Source of the DNA: Lachnospiraceae bacterium
Lineage (GTDB): Bacteria > Bacillota > Clostridia > Lachnospirales > Lachnospiraceae
Direction of reading: 5' to 3'
DNA: 6,188 nucleotides
Assembly (NCBI GenBank): GCA_020860745.1
Contig: JAJBTR010000351.1
Location: 1 to 6,188 of the forward strand
The notes beneath the pieces are model-generated. The model had not been told where the DNA came from and did no database searches. It saw only the letters and a list, made by a program, of their open reading frames with translations. Below are positions 1-6,183 of the stretch, in pieces; the first letter of the stretch is position 1, and every line of letters starts with the position of its first letter. A program made the position numbers and the translations under genes.

Positions 1-1039
1 CCACCTGCTTGGGCGTATATCTCCTAGTCAGGATCTCTTCAGGCATGACCTCCGGGCAAGGCTCTGCTTCCACGCCAGTACTGTTTTCAATGTTCATCAC
101 TGCCTTAAACCGGAACCCGCGCTTTTTATTCACGCCCGGTCCGTTGACACAACCGCCGGAACAAAGCTTCAGTTCCACAAAAACCCCCTTTAAGTAACCC
201 CTTTTCATGCTGTGCAACAGTTCCCTGCAGCCCTGAATCGTGCTGACCGGCATGTATGTATAATTCTGTTTTGCTCCGTATTCCCGGACAGCCCGGATAA
301 TGCCGGCTGAAATCGTGTAAAGGCGGTTAATCTTCGGATCGGGGTTGCTGAACGCACGCTCCTCACAGTTATTCAGGTCGATATCTTCCTCCTCCAGCCA
401 CTGTTCCAGCTCGTTAAACTCAATAACAGCGTCCACGGCTCCCATCGTCACCCGGTCCGCCTCCGCTTCCATCTTCTTCGCGACGCAGGGTCCAATGTAG
501 ACTACTTTCGTATGCTGTCCCATCTCCTCCTTGATCAGACGGCCATGGGCAACCATCGGCGAGACTACAGGCGCCAGATAAGGAATCAGCATCGGATAAT
601 GCTTCTCTACCAGATAGACAATCGATGGACAGTGTGTCGTGATGATATTCTCCATCTTTCCCTCATTGATCAGCCTTACATACTCGCGGGTCACATAGGC
701 CGCTCCCTCCGCCGTCTCCCGGACATCCGCAAATCCCAGCCGGTACAGGGCGTCCACCACCTTGCCCGGACGGTTGCTCTGGATCAGGCCGCTGTAAGAA
801 GAATCCAGCGAAACCACCAGCTTCTCCCCATGCTTCAGCATATGCTTCACATAATCCAGATCACTGTCAAAAGTCTTTGCTTTCTGCGGGCAGATCTCCA
901 TGCAATGCCCGCAATAAATACACATATCCCGGACGATCTGCGCCTGCCCGTTCTTAATCCGGATCGCCTTTACATCGCAGTTTCGCAGGCACTTATAACA
1001 ATGCGCACAGTTTGCATCCTGAAAATTAATTACGTTCAT
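1..1039 (-). CDS. Putative sensory (HydS/HfsB-like) [FeFe]-hydrogenase, 3' end cut by window edge
   Basis: An ATG at 1039-1037 opens a frame that runs without a stop to the left edge, giving 346 visible codons. The N-terminus carries two [4Fe-4S] ferredoxin motifs: C11, C14, C17, C21 and C40, C43, C46, C50. A hydrogenase large-subunit domain follows. Its L1 motif is TTHCPSIV (C137), L2 is GPCVAKKME (C185) and L3 is ELKLCSGGCVNGPG (C293, C297), so H-cluster cysteines are present. Compared with catalytic enzymes, His136 replaces the proton-relay Cys of L1 and Lys291 replaces the L3 Met. The usual GGGQP after L3 is NGPG. There is no N-terminal [2Fe-2S] or NuoG-like His-Cys module. Such proteins (group C/D, HydS or HfsB) are thought to sense H2 or redox state, and many carry another Fe-S module and a PAS domain at the C-terminus, which would lie outside this window. 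Sensor function is inferred; low-activity catalysis is the alternative. The gene follows hndD across a terminator. Confidence 0.85.
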   Translation of the reverse strand, partial: MNVINFQDANCAHCYKCLRNCDVKAIRIKNGQAQIVRDMCIYCGHCMEICPQKAKTFDSDLDYVKHMLKHGEKLVVSLDSSYSGLIQSNRPGKVVDALYRLGFADVRETAEGAAYVTREYVRLINEGKMENIITTHCPSIVYLVEKHYPMLIPYLAPVVSPMVAHGRLIKEEMGQHTKVVYIGPCVAKKMEAEADRVTMGAVDAVIEFNELEQWLEEEDIDLNNCEERAFSNPDPKINRLYTISAGIIRAVREYGAKQNYTYMPVSTIQGCRELLHSMKRGYLKGVFVELKLCSGGCVNGPGVNKKRGFRFKAVMNIENSTGVEAEPCPEVMPEEILTRRYTPKQV

Positions 1040-1047
1040 GCGGTATA

Positions 1048-1055
1048 CCTCTCCT
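1048..1055 (-). promoter_or_regulatory. Ribosome binding site of the HydS-like gene
   Basis: The minus strand reads AGGAGAGG 8 bases before the ATG at 1039, which supports this start. The site directly abuts the T-run of the preceding terminator (1056-1061), leaving no room for a promoter between the terminator and this gene. Confidence 0.75.
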
Positions 1056-1089
1056 AAAAAAGGCTGCGAAACAAAAGCGTTCCGCAGCC
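1056..1089 (-). terminator. Rho-independent terminator after hndD
   Basis: On the minus strand, GGCTGCG (1089-1083) pairs with CGCAGCC (1068-1062). The stem extends inwards by a G-U pair (1082/1069) and three further pairs (AAC/GTT), giving about 11 base pairs around a six-base loop GCTTTT (1078-1073). Six T residues follow at 1061-1056. It starts 12 bases after the hndD stop codon and faces only the minus strand, because the plus strand has no T-run after the hairpin. It should end most hydrogenase-operon transcripts and let only a fraction through to the HydS-like gene. Confidence 0.9.
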
Positions 1090-1101
1090 ACCCGAAAAAA
1101 A

Positions 1102-2853
1102 TTACAGATCTTTATTTACCACGCGCTTCACATACGTCGTATGCAGCAGTTCATGCGCCCTGTGGCTGCCCGGCTCGCCGAGATACGTATCATAGAGCTC
1201 GATGATCGCCGGATTCTCATGCGATTTACGGATCGGGTTATTCTTATCGATGTTGTACAGCACTTCCGCCCGCTTCGCACGGATATCCACGGTATTGCGC
1301 ACATAACCCGGCTGCTGGGGCTGACCGCCGCCGTTGACACATCCGCCGGGGCATCCCATGATCTCGATGAAGTGATAGTCCGCCTCGCCGGATTCCACTT
1401 TCTTTAAGAGGTCGCGCGCATTCTTCAGTCCGGAGGCAACCGCCACCTTCACATCCATGCCGGCGACATTGTAGGTCGCCTCTTTGACACCCTCGGTTCC
1501 TCTGACATCGGTAAAGTCAGGGCTTGCCAGTTCCTCGCCGGTCAGCTTCTCCACCGCGGTGCGGAGCGCCGCTTCCATCACGCCGCCGGTTGCGCCGAAG
1601 ATCACGGCTGCGCCGGTTCCCAGGCCGAGAGGCATATCAAACTTCTCATCGGGGAGCGTGTCAAACTTAATACCTGCGCGCTCGATCATCCGCCCGAGCT
1701 CGCGGGTGGTGATGGCGATATCCACATCCGGCACACCATTAGCCGCCTGGTCGTCCCTGCCGATTTCAAACTTCTTCGCCGTGCACGGCATCACGCTCAC
1801 AACCACCATTTTTTCCTTGTCGATACCCATCTTCTCCGCATAATAGGACTTCGCGATCGCGCCGAACATCTGCTGCGGGGATTTGCAGGAGGAAAGGTTC
1901 TCCGTCATATCCGGGAAATAATGCTCACAGTATTTGATCCACCCCGGAGAACAGGAAGTGATCAGCGGAAGCTTCCCACCGTTCTGCACGCGTTCAAGGA
2001 ATTCATTTGCCTCCTCCATGATGGTAAGGTCAGCAGAGAAGTTCGTATCAAACACCTTGTCAAAACCGAGCCGGCGAAGCGCCGCCGCCAGTTTTCCTTC
2101 CACATCGGTTCCGATCGGATAACCAAAGGCCTCGCCCAGTCCCGCACGGACTGCCGGAGCCGTCTGGACGACGACAAATTTCTCCGGATCCGCGATCGCA
2201 TCAAAGACTTCCGTCGTGTTGTCCTTCTCATAGATCGCGCCTGTCGGACATGCCGCGATGCACTGACCGCAGGAAACGCAGCTCGTCTCCCCGAGTCCCA
2301 TGTCGAAGGCGGAACCGATAAAGGTCTTAAACCCTCTCTCGTTGGCGCCGATCACGCCGATGCCCTGTACCTTCTCACAGACCGCGCTGCAGCGCCTGCA
2401 GAGGATACATTTGTTGTTGTCGCGCACCATGTGTGCCGCGGAATAATCCAGCTCGTAGGTGTTGCGCTCACCGTCATAGTAACCCTCGTCGTCCACTTTA
2501 TAATCATGGCAGGGTTTCTGCAGCTCGCACTTTCCGCTGCGGACACAGGAGAGACATTTCCGGTCATGGTCGGAGAGGATCAGCTCCAGGGTCTTTCTTC
2601 TGGATGCGATGATCTTCGGTGTGTTGGTCCACACCTCCATCCCCTCGTTGATGGGGTAAACACAGGCGGTCACCAGCGATCTGGCTCCTTTTACCTCCAC
2701 CACACACATGCGGCAGGCGCCGATCTCATTGATCTCTTTTAAATAACATAACGTCGGTATCTCGATGTTTGCCAGACGCGCCGCTTCCAATATCGTAGAG
2801 CCTGCCGGGGCGGAGACTTCTACGCCGTTTATTTTCATATTCACATATTCCAT
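1102..2853 (-). CDS. hndD: Catalytic [FeFe]-hydrogenase subunit HndD/HydA
   Basis: This 583-residue protein is the H2-producing or H2-oxidising subunit of a cytoplasmic NAD(P)-linked hydrogenase. Domains in order are: a NuoG-like [2Fe-2S] domain (C36, C47, C50, C64); a His-Cys [4Fe-4S] site (H96, C100, C103, C109); two [4Fe-4S] clusters (C149, C152, C155, C159 and C192, C195, C198, C202); the H-cluster domain from about residue 226; and the Fe-hydrogenase small-subunit-like tail from about residue 520. Active-site motifs are TSCSPGW (299-305), MPCTAKKFE (355-363) and EIMGCPGGCVNGGGQP (497-512). Length and layout match M3-type enzymes such as HndD and HydA. The ATG at 2853 is chosen because GGAGGT lies 7 bases upstream. 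A longer frame from a GTG at 2898 would overlap hndC and has no ribosome site. It lies 14 bases after hndC and is the last gene before the terminator. Ser302 in L1 stands where clostridial CpI has a second Cys. Confidence 0.96.
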   Translation of the reverse strand: MEYVNMKINGVEVSAPAGSTILEAARLANIEIPTLCYLKEINEIGACRMCVVEVKGARSLVTACVYPINEGMEVWTNTPKIIASRRKTLELILSDHDRKCLSCVRSGKCELQKPCHDYKVDDEGYYDGERNTYELDYSAAHMVRDNNKCILCRRCSAVCEKVQGIGVIGANERGFKTFIGSAFDMGLGETSCVSCGQCIAACPTGAIYEKDNTTEVFDAIADPEKFVVVQTAPAVRAGLGEAFGYPIGTDVEGKLAAALRRLGFDKVFDTNFSADLTIMEEANEFLERVQNGGKLPLITSCSPGWIKYCEHYFPDMTENLSSCKSPQQMFGAIAKSYYAEKMGIDKEKMVVVSVMPCTAKKFEIGRDDQAANGVPDVDIAITTRELGRMIERAGIKFDTLPDEKFDMPLGLGTGAAVIFGATGGVMEAALRTAVEKLTGEELASPDFTDVRGTEGVKEATYNVAGMDVKVAVASGLKNARDLLKKVESGEADYHFIEIMGCPGGCVNGGGQPQQPGYVRNTVDIRAKRAEVLYNIDKNNPIRKSHENPAIIELYDTYLGEPGSHRAHELLHTTYVKRVVNKDL

Positions 2854-2860
2854 GCCTGAC

Positions 2861-2866
2861 ACCTCC
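2861..2866 (-). promoter_or_regulatory. Ribosome binding site of hndD (decides the start)
   Basis: GGAGGT on the minus strand sits in the 14-base gap between the hndC stop and the ATG at 2853, with 7 bases of spacing. It favours that ATG over the upstream in-frame GTG at 2898. Confidence 0.85.
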
Positions 2867-2867
2867 G

Positions 2868-4658
2868 TCAATCTTTGTAGATCGCACCGAAACGGCACTT
2901 CTCAATACAGGTACCACACTTGATACACTTGCTGTTGTCAATGCTGTGCGGATGCTTGATATCGCCCTCGATCGCACCCACCGGGCAGTTCCGCTTGCAG
3001 AGCGTACATCCCTTACACTTGATCGGGTCAATCTTGTAAGTGATCAGCTTCTTGCAGACGCTGGCCGGGCAGCGCTTGTTGACGACATGTTCCATGTACT
3101 CGTCACGGAAATAGCGCAGGGTGGAAAGCACCGGATTGGGTGCCGTCTGGCCCAGACCGCACTGGGCGTTATCCTTGATGTAGTAGCAGAGCTCTTCCAT
3201 CTTGTCGATATCTTCCACAGTGCCTCTGCCGTCGGTGATCTTCTCCAGGAGCTCCAGCAGACGCTTGGTTCCCACGCGGCAGGGCGTGCACTTACCGCAG
3301 GATTCATCCACGGTAAACTGGAGGAAGAATTTGGCGATATCCACCATACAGGTGTCCTCGTCCATAACGATCAGTCCGCCGGAACCCATCATGGATCCAA
3401 TGCTGATCAGGTTGTCATAATCAATGGGAATATCAAAATGCTCCGCCGGAATGCAGCCGCCGGAAGGTCCGCCGGTCTGCGCCGCCTTGAACTTTTTGCC
3501 GTTGGGGATGCCTCCGCCGATCTCCTCGATGACGGTGCGCAACGTCGTGCCCATGGGAATCTCCACCAGACCGGTATTGTTGATCTTGCCGCCCAGGGCA
3601 AACACTTTGGTTCCCTTGGACTTTTCCGTTCCCATAGAAGAAAACCATTCCGGACCGTTTAAAATGATCTGCGGAATATTCACCCATGTCTCCACGTTAT
3701 TTAAGATGGTCGGACTTGCGAACAGACCCTTCACTGCCGGGAACGGCGGTCTCGGGCGCGGCTCGCCGCGGTTGCCCTCGATAGATGTCATCAGCGCTGT
3801 CTCCTCACCGCAGACGAAAGCGCCGGCGCCGAGGCGCAGCTCAATGTCAAAGTCAAACCCGCTGCCAAAGATATCTGTGCCCAGCAGGCCGTATTCTCTC
3901 GCCTGCCCGATGGCAATATTCAGTCGTTCCACCGCGATCGGATACTCCGCGCGGACATAGATGTAACCCTGGCTCGCGCCGATCGCATAACCCGCGATCG
4001 CCATAGCCTCCAGAACCACATGCGGGTCGCCCTCTAAAACAGAACGGTCCATGAATGCACCCGGGTCGCCCTCATCGGCGTTGCAACAGACATACTTCTG
4101 CACGTTTCCGCGGTTGCCGGATGCAAATTTCCACTTCAGGCCGGTGGGAAAACCTGCGCCGCCGCGGCCGCGGAGCCCGCTGTCTAAGATTGTCTGGATC
4201 ACATCGTCCGGCGTCATCTCCGTGAGGACTCTGCCCAGAGCCTCATATCCTCCGGTACCGATATACTCGTCGATGCTCTCAGGGTTGATCACACCGCAGT
4301 TGCGCAGCGCGATTCTGTGCTGCTTCTTGTAAAATACGGTCTCATTCAGGGAGGAAATGCCGTCGTCCTTCTTCGCCTCATGGTAAACCAGGCGCTCCAC
4401 CACTCTGCCTTTTAACAGATGCTCGGAAACAATCTCCTCCACATCCTCTACTTTCACCTTGGAATAAAAAATGCCGTCCGGATATACGATCATCACCGGA
4501 CCCTCGGCGCAAAGGCCGTGGCAGCCGGTTCTGACGACAGAAACCTCATTTTCCAGATGATGCTTCCGGATCTCCTCATTTAATGTCTGAATGATCTGAC
4601 TGCTTCCCGAAGAAGTACAGCCGGTACCACCGCAGACCAACACATGTGCTCGATACAT
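2868..4658 (-). CDS. hndC: NuoF-like flavoprotein subunit HndC/HydB
   Basis: This 596-residue diaphorase subunit binds FMN and NAD(P)H and passes electrons between the nucleotide, the hydrogenase subunit and probably ferredoxin. In HydABC enzymes it is regarded as the site of electron bifurcation. Domains in order are: an N-terminal thioredoxin-like [2Fe-2S] domain (C9, C14, C46, C50); a NuoF core with a glycine-rich GLRGRGGAGFPTG stretch (161-173), NADEGDPGAF (193-202) and CGEETALM (283-290); an SLBB region at about 350-400; a NuoF-type [4Fe-4S] site (C454, C457, C460, C500); and a C-terminal two-cluster ferredoxin domain (C548, C551, C554, C558 and C578, C581, C584, C588). All expected cysteines are present. 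The start at ATG 4658 has AAGGAGG 9 bases upstream. It lies 14 bases from hndB and 14 from hndD. The cofactor preference, NAD or NADP, cannot be decided from what I can see. Confidence 0.96.
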   Translation of the reverse strand: MYRAHVLVCGGTGCTSSGSSQIIQTLNEEIRKHHLENEVSVVRTGCHGLCAEGPVMIVYPDGIFYSKVKVEDVEEIVSEHLLKGRVVERLVYHEAKKDDGISSLNETVFYKKQHRIALRNCGVINPESIDEYIGTGGYEALGRVLTEMTPDDVIQTILDSGLRGRGGAGFPTGLKWKFASGNRGNVQKYVCCNADEGDPGAFMDRSVLEGDPHVVLEAMAIAGYAIGASQGYIYVRAEYPIAVERLNIAIGQAREYGLLGTDIFGSGFDFDIELRLGAGAFVCGEETALMTSIEGNRGEPRPRPPFPAVKGLFASPTILNNVETWVNIPQIILNGPEWFSSMGTEKSKGTKVFALGGKINNTGLVEIPMGTTLRTVIEEIGGGIPNGKKFKAAQTGGPSGGCIPAEHFDIPIDYDNLISIGSMMGSGGLIVMDEDTCMVDIAKFFLQFTVDESCGKCTPCRVGTKRLLELLEKITDGRGTVEDIDKMEELCYYIKDNAQCGLGQTAPNPVLSTLRYFRDEYMEHVVNKRCPASVCKKLITYKIDPIKCKGCTLCKRNCPVGAIEGDIKHPHSIDNSKCIKCGTCIEKCRFGAIYKD

Positions 4659-4667
4659 ATGTAAAAT

Positions 4668-4674
4668 CCTCCTT
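4668..4674 (-). promoter_or_regulatory. Ribosome binding site of hndC, overlapping the hndB stop
   Basis: AAGGAGG on the minus strand lies 9 bases before the hndC ATG. Its first two bases belong to the hndB stop codon TAA (4675-4673), so translation of the two genes is likely to be coupled. Confidence 0.85.
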
Positions 4675-5047
4675 ACTTTCCTTCATCTGTATGAAGCAGA
4701 TACTTATCTACCACTTTTCCGCCGATCAGATGCTGTTCCAATATCTCAACTGCTTTCTCTTCGTTTACCTTGACATAAGTAATCTTTTCCTTGCCGGGCT
4801 CAAATACTTCCACGATCGGCTCATACTGACAAAGGCCGATACATCCGGTCTGTGTCACGGTCACGTTGTCAATCTTCCGCTCCTGGACTTCATTGACCAG
4901 GCGGTTTAAAACCGGGCGGGCGCCGCTGGCAATTCCGCAGGTAGCCATGCCGACCACCACGCGGGTGCTGTCCGCATCCTGGGCGCGGAGACCAACCTGT
5001 CCCTGCATCCTCTCCCGGATTGCTTTTAACTCTTCCAATGATTTCAT
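4673..5047 (-). CDS. hndB: Small thioredoxin-fold ferredoxin-like subunit HndB
   Basis: This 124-residue protein matches the HndB family of (2Fe-2S) ferredoxin-domain proteins, small accessory subunits of NAD(P)-linked hydrogenases. The N-terminus (about 1-20) is a charged, probably helical stretch; the thioredoxin-like ferredoxin domain follows. Cluster-type cysteines are C37 (in ATCGIASGA), C69 and C73 (in TGCIGLC). A canonical NuoE or HndC N-terminal domain has C-x4-C then C-x3-C; here the second member of the first pair is Gly42, so only three cysteines remain. A normal [2Fe-2S] cluster is therefore doubtful, and the role may be structural or regulatory. I recall this as common in the family. 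The ATG at 5047 overlaps the upstream stop as ATGA and has AGGAGG 6 bases upstream. In the A. woodii nomenclature, as I recall it, the counterpart would be HydD. Confidence 0.9.
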   Translation of the reverse strand: MKSLEELKAIRERMQGQVGLRAQDADSTRVVVGMATCGIASGARPVLNRLVNEVQERKIDNVTVTQTGCIGLCQYEPIVEVFEPGKEKITYVKVNEEKAVEILEQHLIGGKVVDKYLLHTDEGK

Positions 5048-5598
5048 TTTACTCCTCCTATAACGGTTGCTTCGTTCTCTTCCAGAAATTGTTTTAATAA
5101 CAGGGATACATCCGGAGTATCAAACGGAATGTCACCCAGAATCCCGCGCATTTCCCTGGTGTCCAGTTCAAAAGACCGGTCATTTACCACCCTTCGGTAG
5201 CAAAAGTCAATCTGCGGATTCATGGTGATCAGCGAGTGGATGGTGGCGTTCACGTCGCCCAGAGGCATACAGTCTATGTGATCCGTACAGAAAATCGCGG
5301 TCACCACGGTTCCCTTTCCCGGCTCAGACTGAATATGGAACATTCCCCCGGTACTCTCCGCCTCCTGTTTTAAAAAAGGGATTCCCAGCCCTACATTCCT
5401 CGTCTTCCTTGTGGTAAAAAACGGATCGATCACCGACGCAAGGGTGTCCTCCGACATCCCGCGTCCGTTATCCTCAATCTCCGTCTTTAACAAATGCCCC
5501 TCCGTGGTCTCATCTACGGTGATCTGGATCAGAGAAGCCTCCGCGACGATAGAATTCTGGGCGATATCCAGAATGTTTAACGATATCTCGGGCAGCAT
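5044..5598 (-). CDS. Stand-alone GHKL/HATPase_c ATP-binding protein in the hydrogenase operon
   Basis: This 184-residue protein has an ATPase fold of the histidine kinase/MutL/anti-sigma kinase superfamily. Visible motifs are the N-box around DIAQNS (11-16, with N15 as the likely Mg ligand), the G1 box DNGRGM (43-48), the F-box DPFFTT (58-63), the G2 box VGLGI (69-73) and GKGT (94-97). There is no sensor domain, membrane segment, DHp helix or phosphoacceptor His. About 80 residues follow the ATPase core (roughly 103-184) that I do not recognise; they contain C104, C110 and C133. The gene overlaps hndA by one base (TGATG) and hndB by four (ATGA), and has no clear ribosome site, so it is probably translated by coupling to hndA. 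Position matches a kinase-like gene in the A. woodii hyd cluster, to my recollection. It could be a signalling kinase or a chaperone-like ATPase; its target is unknown. Confidence 0.88.
   Translation of the reverse strand: MLPEISLNILDIAQNSIVAEASLIQITVDETTEGHLLKTEIEDNGRGMSEDTLASVIDPFFTTRKTRNVGLGIPFLKQEAESTGGMFHIQSEPGKGTVVTAIFCTDHIDCMPLGDVNATIHSLITMNPQIDFCYRRVVNDRSFELDTREMRGILGDIPFDTPDVSLLLKQFLEENEATVIGGVK
5054..5059 (-). promoter_or_regulatory. Ribosome binding site of hndB inside the HATPase gene
   Basis: AGGAGG on the minus strand, 6 bases before the ATG at 5047, lies within the last codons of the preceding gene. With the ATGA overlap this suggests both coupled and independent initiation on hndB. 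Confidence 0.8.
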
Positions 5599-6089
5599 CA
5601 GTCGTACTTTGCCAGAATGCCGTCAATGTCATCCGGCGTCAGCCTTCCGTAGACGTCATCGTTGACCATCATGACCGGAGCCAGACCACAAGCGCCGATG
5701 CAGCGACAGGCATCCAGAGAAAACTTGCCATCCGGCGTACACTGGCCGCCCTCGATGCCGAGCTTCTCCTGCAGCTTACTGTAAATCTCGCCGGAGCCTT
5801 TGACATAACATGCAGTCCCCAGACAGACTGAAATCCTGTACTTTCCTTTCGGATACAGGTTGAACATGGAGTAAAAAGTTGCGACCCCATAAATTTTCTC
5901 CAACGGCACCTCCAGCTCGTCAGAGATCAGCTTCTGCACTTCATACGGCAGGTATCCGTAGATATCCTGCGCCTTCTGCATGATCGGCATCAGACACCCC
6001 TTTGTATCACGGAGCTGCGCGATCGTCTCCAGAAGCTGCGCCTTTTGTTCTTTGGTTCCGTTGAAAGGAACACGGCTTGCATTTTCCAA
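5598..6089 (-). CDS. hndA: NuoE-like [2Fe-2S] subunit HndA/HydC
   Basis: This 163-residue protein is the 24-kDa-type (NuoE) subunit of the hydrogenase. It pairs with HndC and carries a thioredoxin-fold [2Fe-2S] cluster next to the flavin. An N-terminal helical bundle (about 15-80, with the characteristic GYLPYEVQ and ATFYSMF stretches) precedes the cluster domain. Cluster cysteines are C89 and C94 (CLGTAC) and C130 and C134 (CIGAC), the complete NuoE pattern C-x4-C and C-x3-C. C117 and C128 are extra. The length fits NuoE/HndA proteins. The start is a TTG at 6089-6087: GGAGGT lies 6 bases upstream, while the first internal ATG (Met34) would cut into the helical domain. It is the first gene after the promoter at 6152-6180, and its stop overlaps the next start by one base. 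Confidence 0.95.
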   Translation of the reverse strand: MENASRVPFNGTKEQKAQLLETIAQLRDTKGCLMPIMQKAQDIYGYLPYEVQKLISDELEVPLEKIYGVATFYSMFNLYPKGKYRISVCLGTACYVKGSGEIYSKLQEKLGIEGGQCTPDGKFSLDACRCIGACGLAPVMMVNDDVYGRLTPDDIDGILAKYD

Positions 6090-6095
6090 AACAAT

Positions 6096-6101
6096 ACCTC
6101 C
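6096..6101 (-). promoter_or_regulatory. Ribosome binding site of hndA (supports the TTG start)
   Basis: GGAGGT on the minus strand lies 6 bases before the TTG at 6089. No ATG lies at a usable distance, so the strong site and spacing argue for the rare TTG start codon. Confidence 0.85.
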
Positions 6102-6121
6102 TATACTTTATAGACCGAGTG

Positions 6122-6136
6122 CTGCCGGGATGGCAG
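6122..6136 (-). other. Small hairpin in the operon leader
   Basis: On the minus strand CTGCC and GGCAG form a perfect five-base-pair stem around a five-base loop (ATCCC). It lies about 10 bases after the expected transcription start and 20 bases before the ribosome site. There is no T-run, so it is not a terminator. It may affect message stability, or be chance. Confidence 0.35.
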
Positions 6137-6151
6137 TTACTATCCGTATTT

Positions 6152-6180
6152 ATGATATCATCAGAATGTATAAATATCAA
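6152..6180 (-). promoter_or_regulatory. Sigma-A-type promoter of the hydrogenase operon
   Basis: The minus strand shows a -35 box TTGATA (6180-6175), a 17-base spacer and a -10 box TATCAT (6157-6152). Each box matches five of six consensus bases. TGA before the -10 gives an extended -10 element. Transcription should start near 6145, giving a leader of about 55 bases before the hndA TTG. The -10 box lies within a perfect 10-base palindrome, ATGATATCAT (6152-6161). Confidence 0.75.
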
Positions 6181-6183
6181 CAA
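6166..6183 (-). promoter_or_regulatory. Candidate Rex (NADH/NAD+ sensor) operator over the -35 box
   Basis: The minus strand reads TTGTTGATATTTATACAT. Against the clostridial Rex consensus TTGTTAA-N4-TTAACAA, as I remember it, ten of fourteen specified bases match: six of seven in the first half and four of seven in the second. It covers the -35 box, a position suited to repression. Rex is known to control fermentative and hydrogenase genes in Clostridia. The weak second half keeps this tentative. Confidence 0.35.

Noticed and set aside
9..197. A 62-codon plus-strand open frame near the left edge
   Set aside because: It is antisense to the L3 region of the HydS-like gene and has no features of its own.
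512..1057. A 181-codon plus-strand open frame
   Set aside because: It is antisense to the HydS-like gene, whose Fe-S and H-cluster motifs are clear; the plus-strand product is low-complexity and unrecognisable.
1921..2742. A 273-codon plus-strand open frame
   Set aside because: It lies wholly antisense to the well-supported hndD gene, its translation shows no recognisable domain, and it is explained by codon bias of the real gene.
2854..2898. Longer hndD start at a GTG (15 extra residues)
   Set aside because: It would overlap the end of hndC, lacks a ribosome site, and the extra residues do not belong to the [2Fe-2S] domain, whereas the ATG at 2853 has GGAGGT at good spacing.
2946..3662. 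A 238-codon plus-strand open frame, and a 178-codon one at 3424-3960
   Set aside because: Both are antisense to the NuoF core and ferredoxin region of hndC, which has every expected motif; no separate ribosome site or domain supports them.
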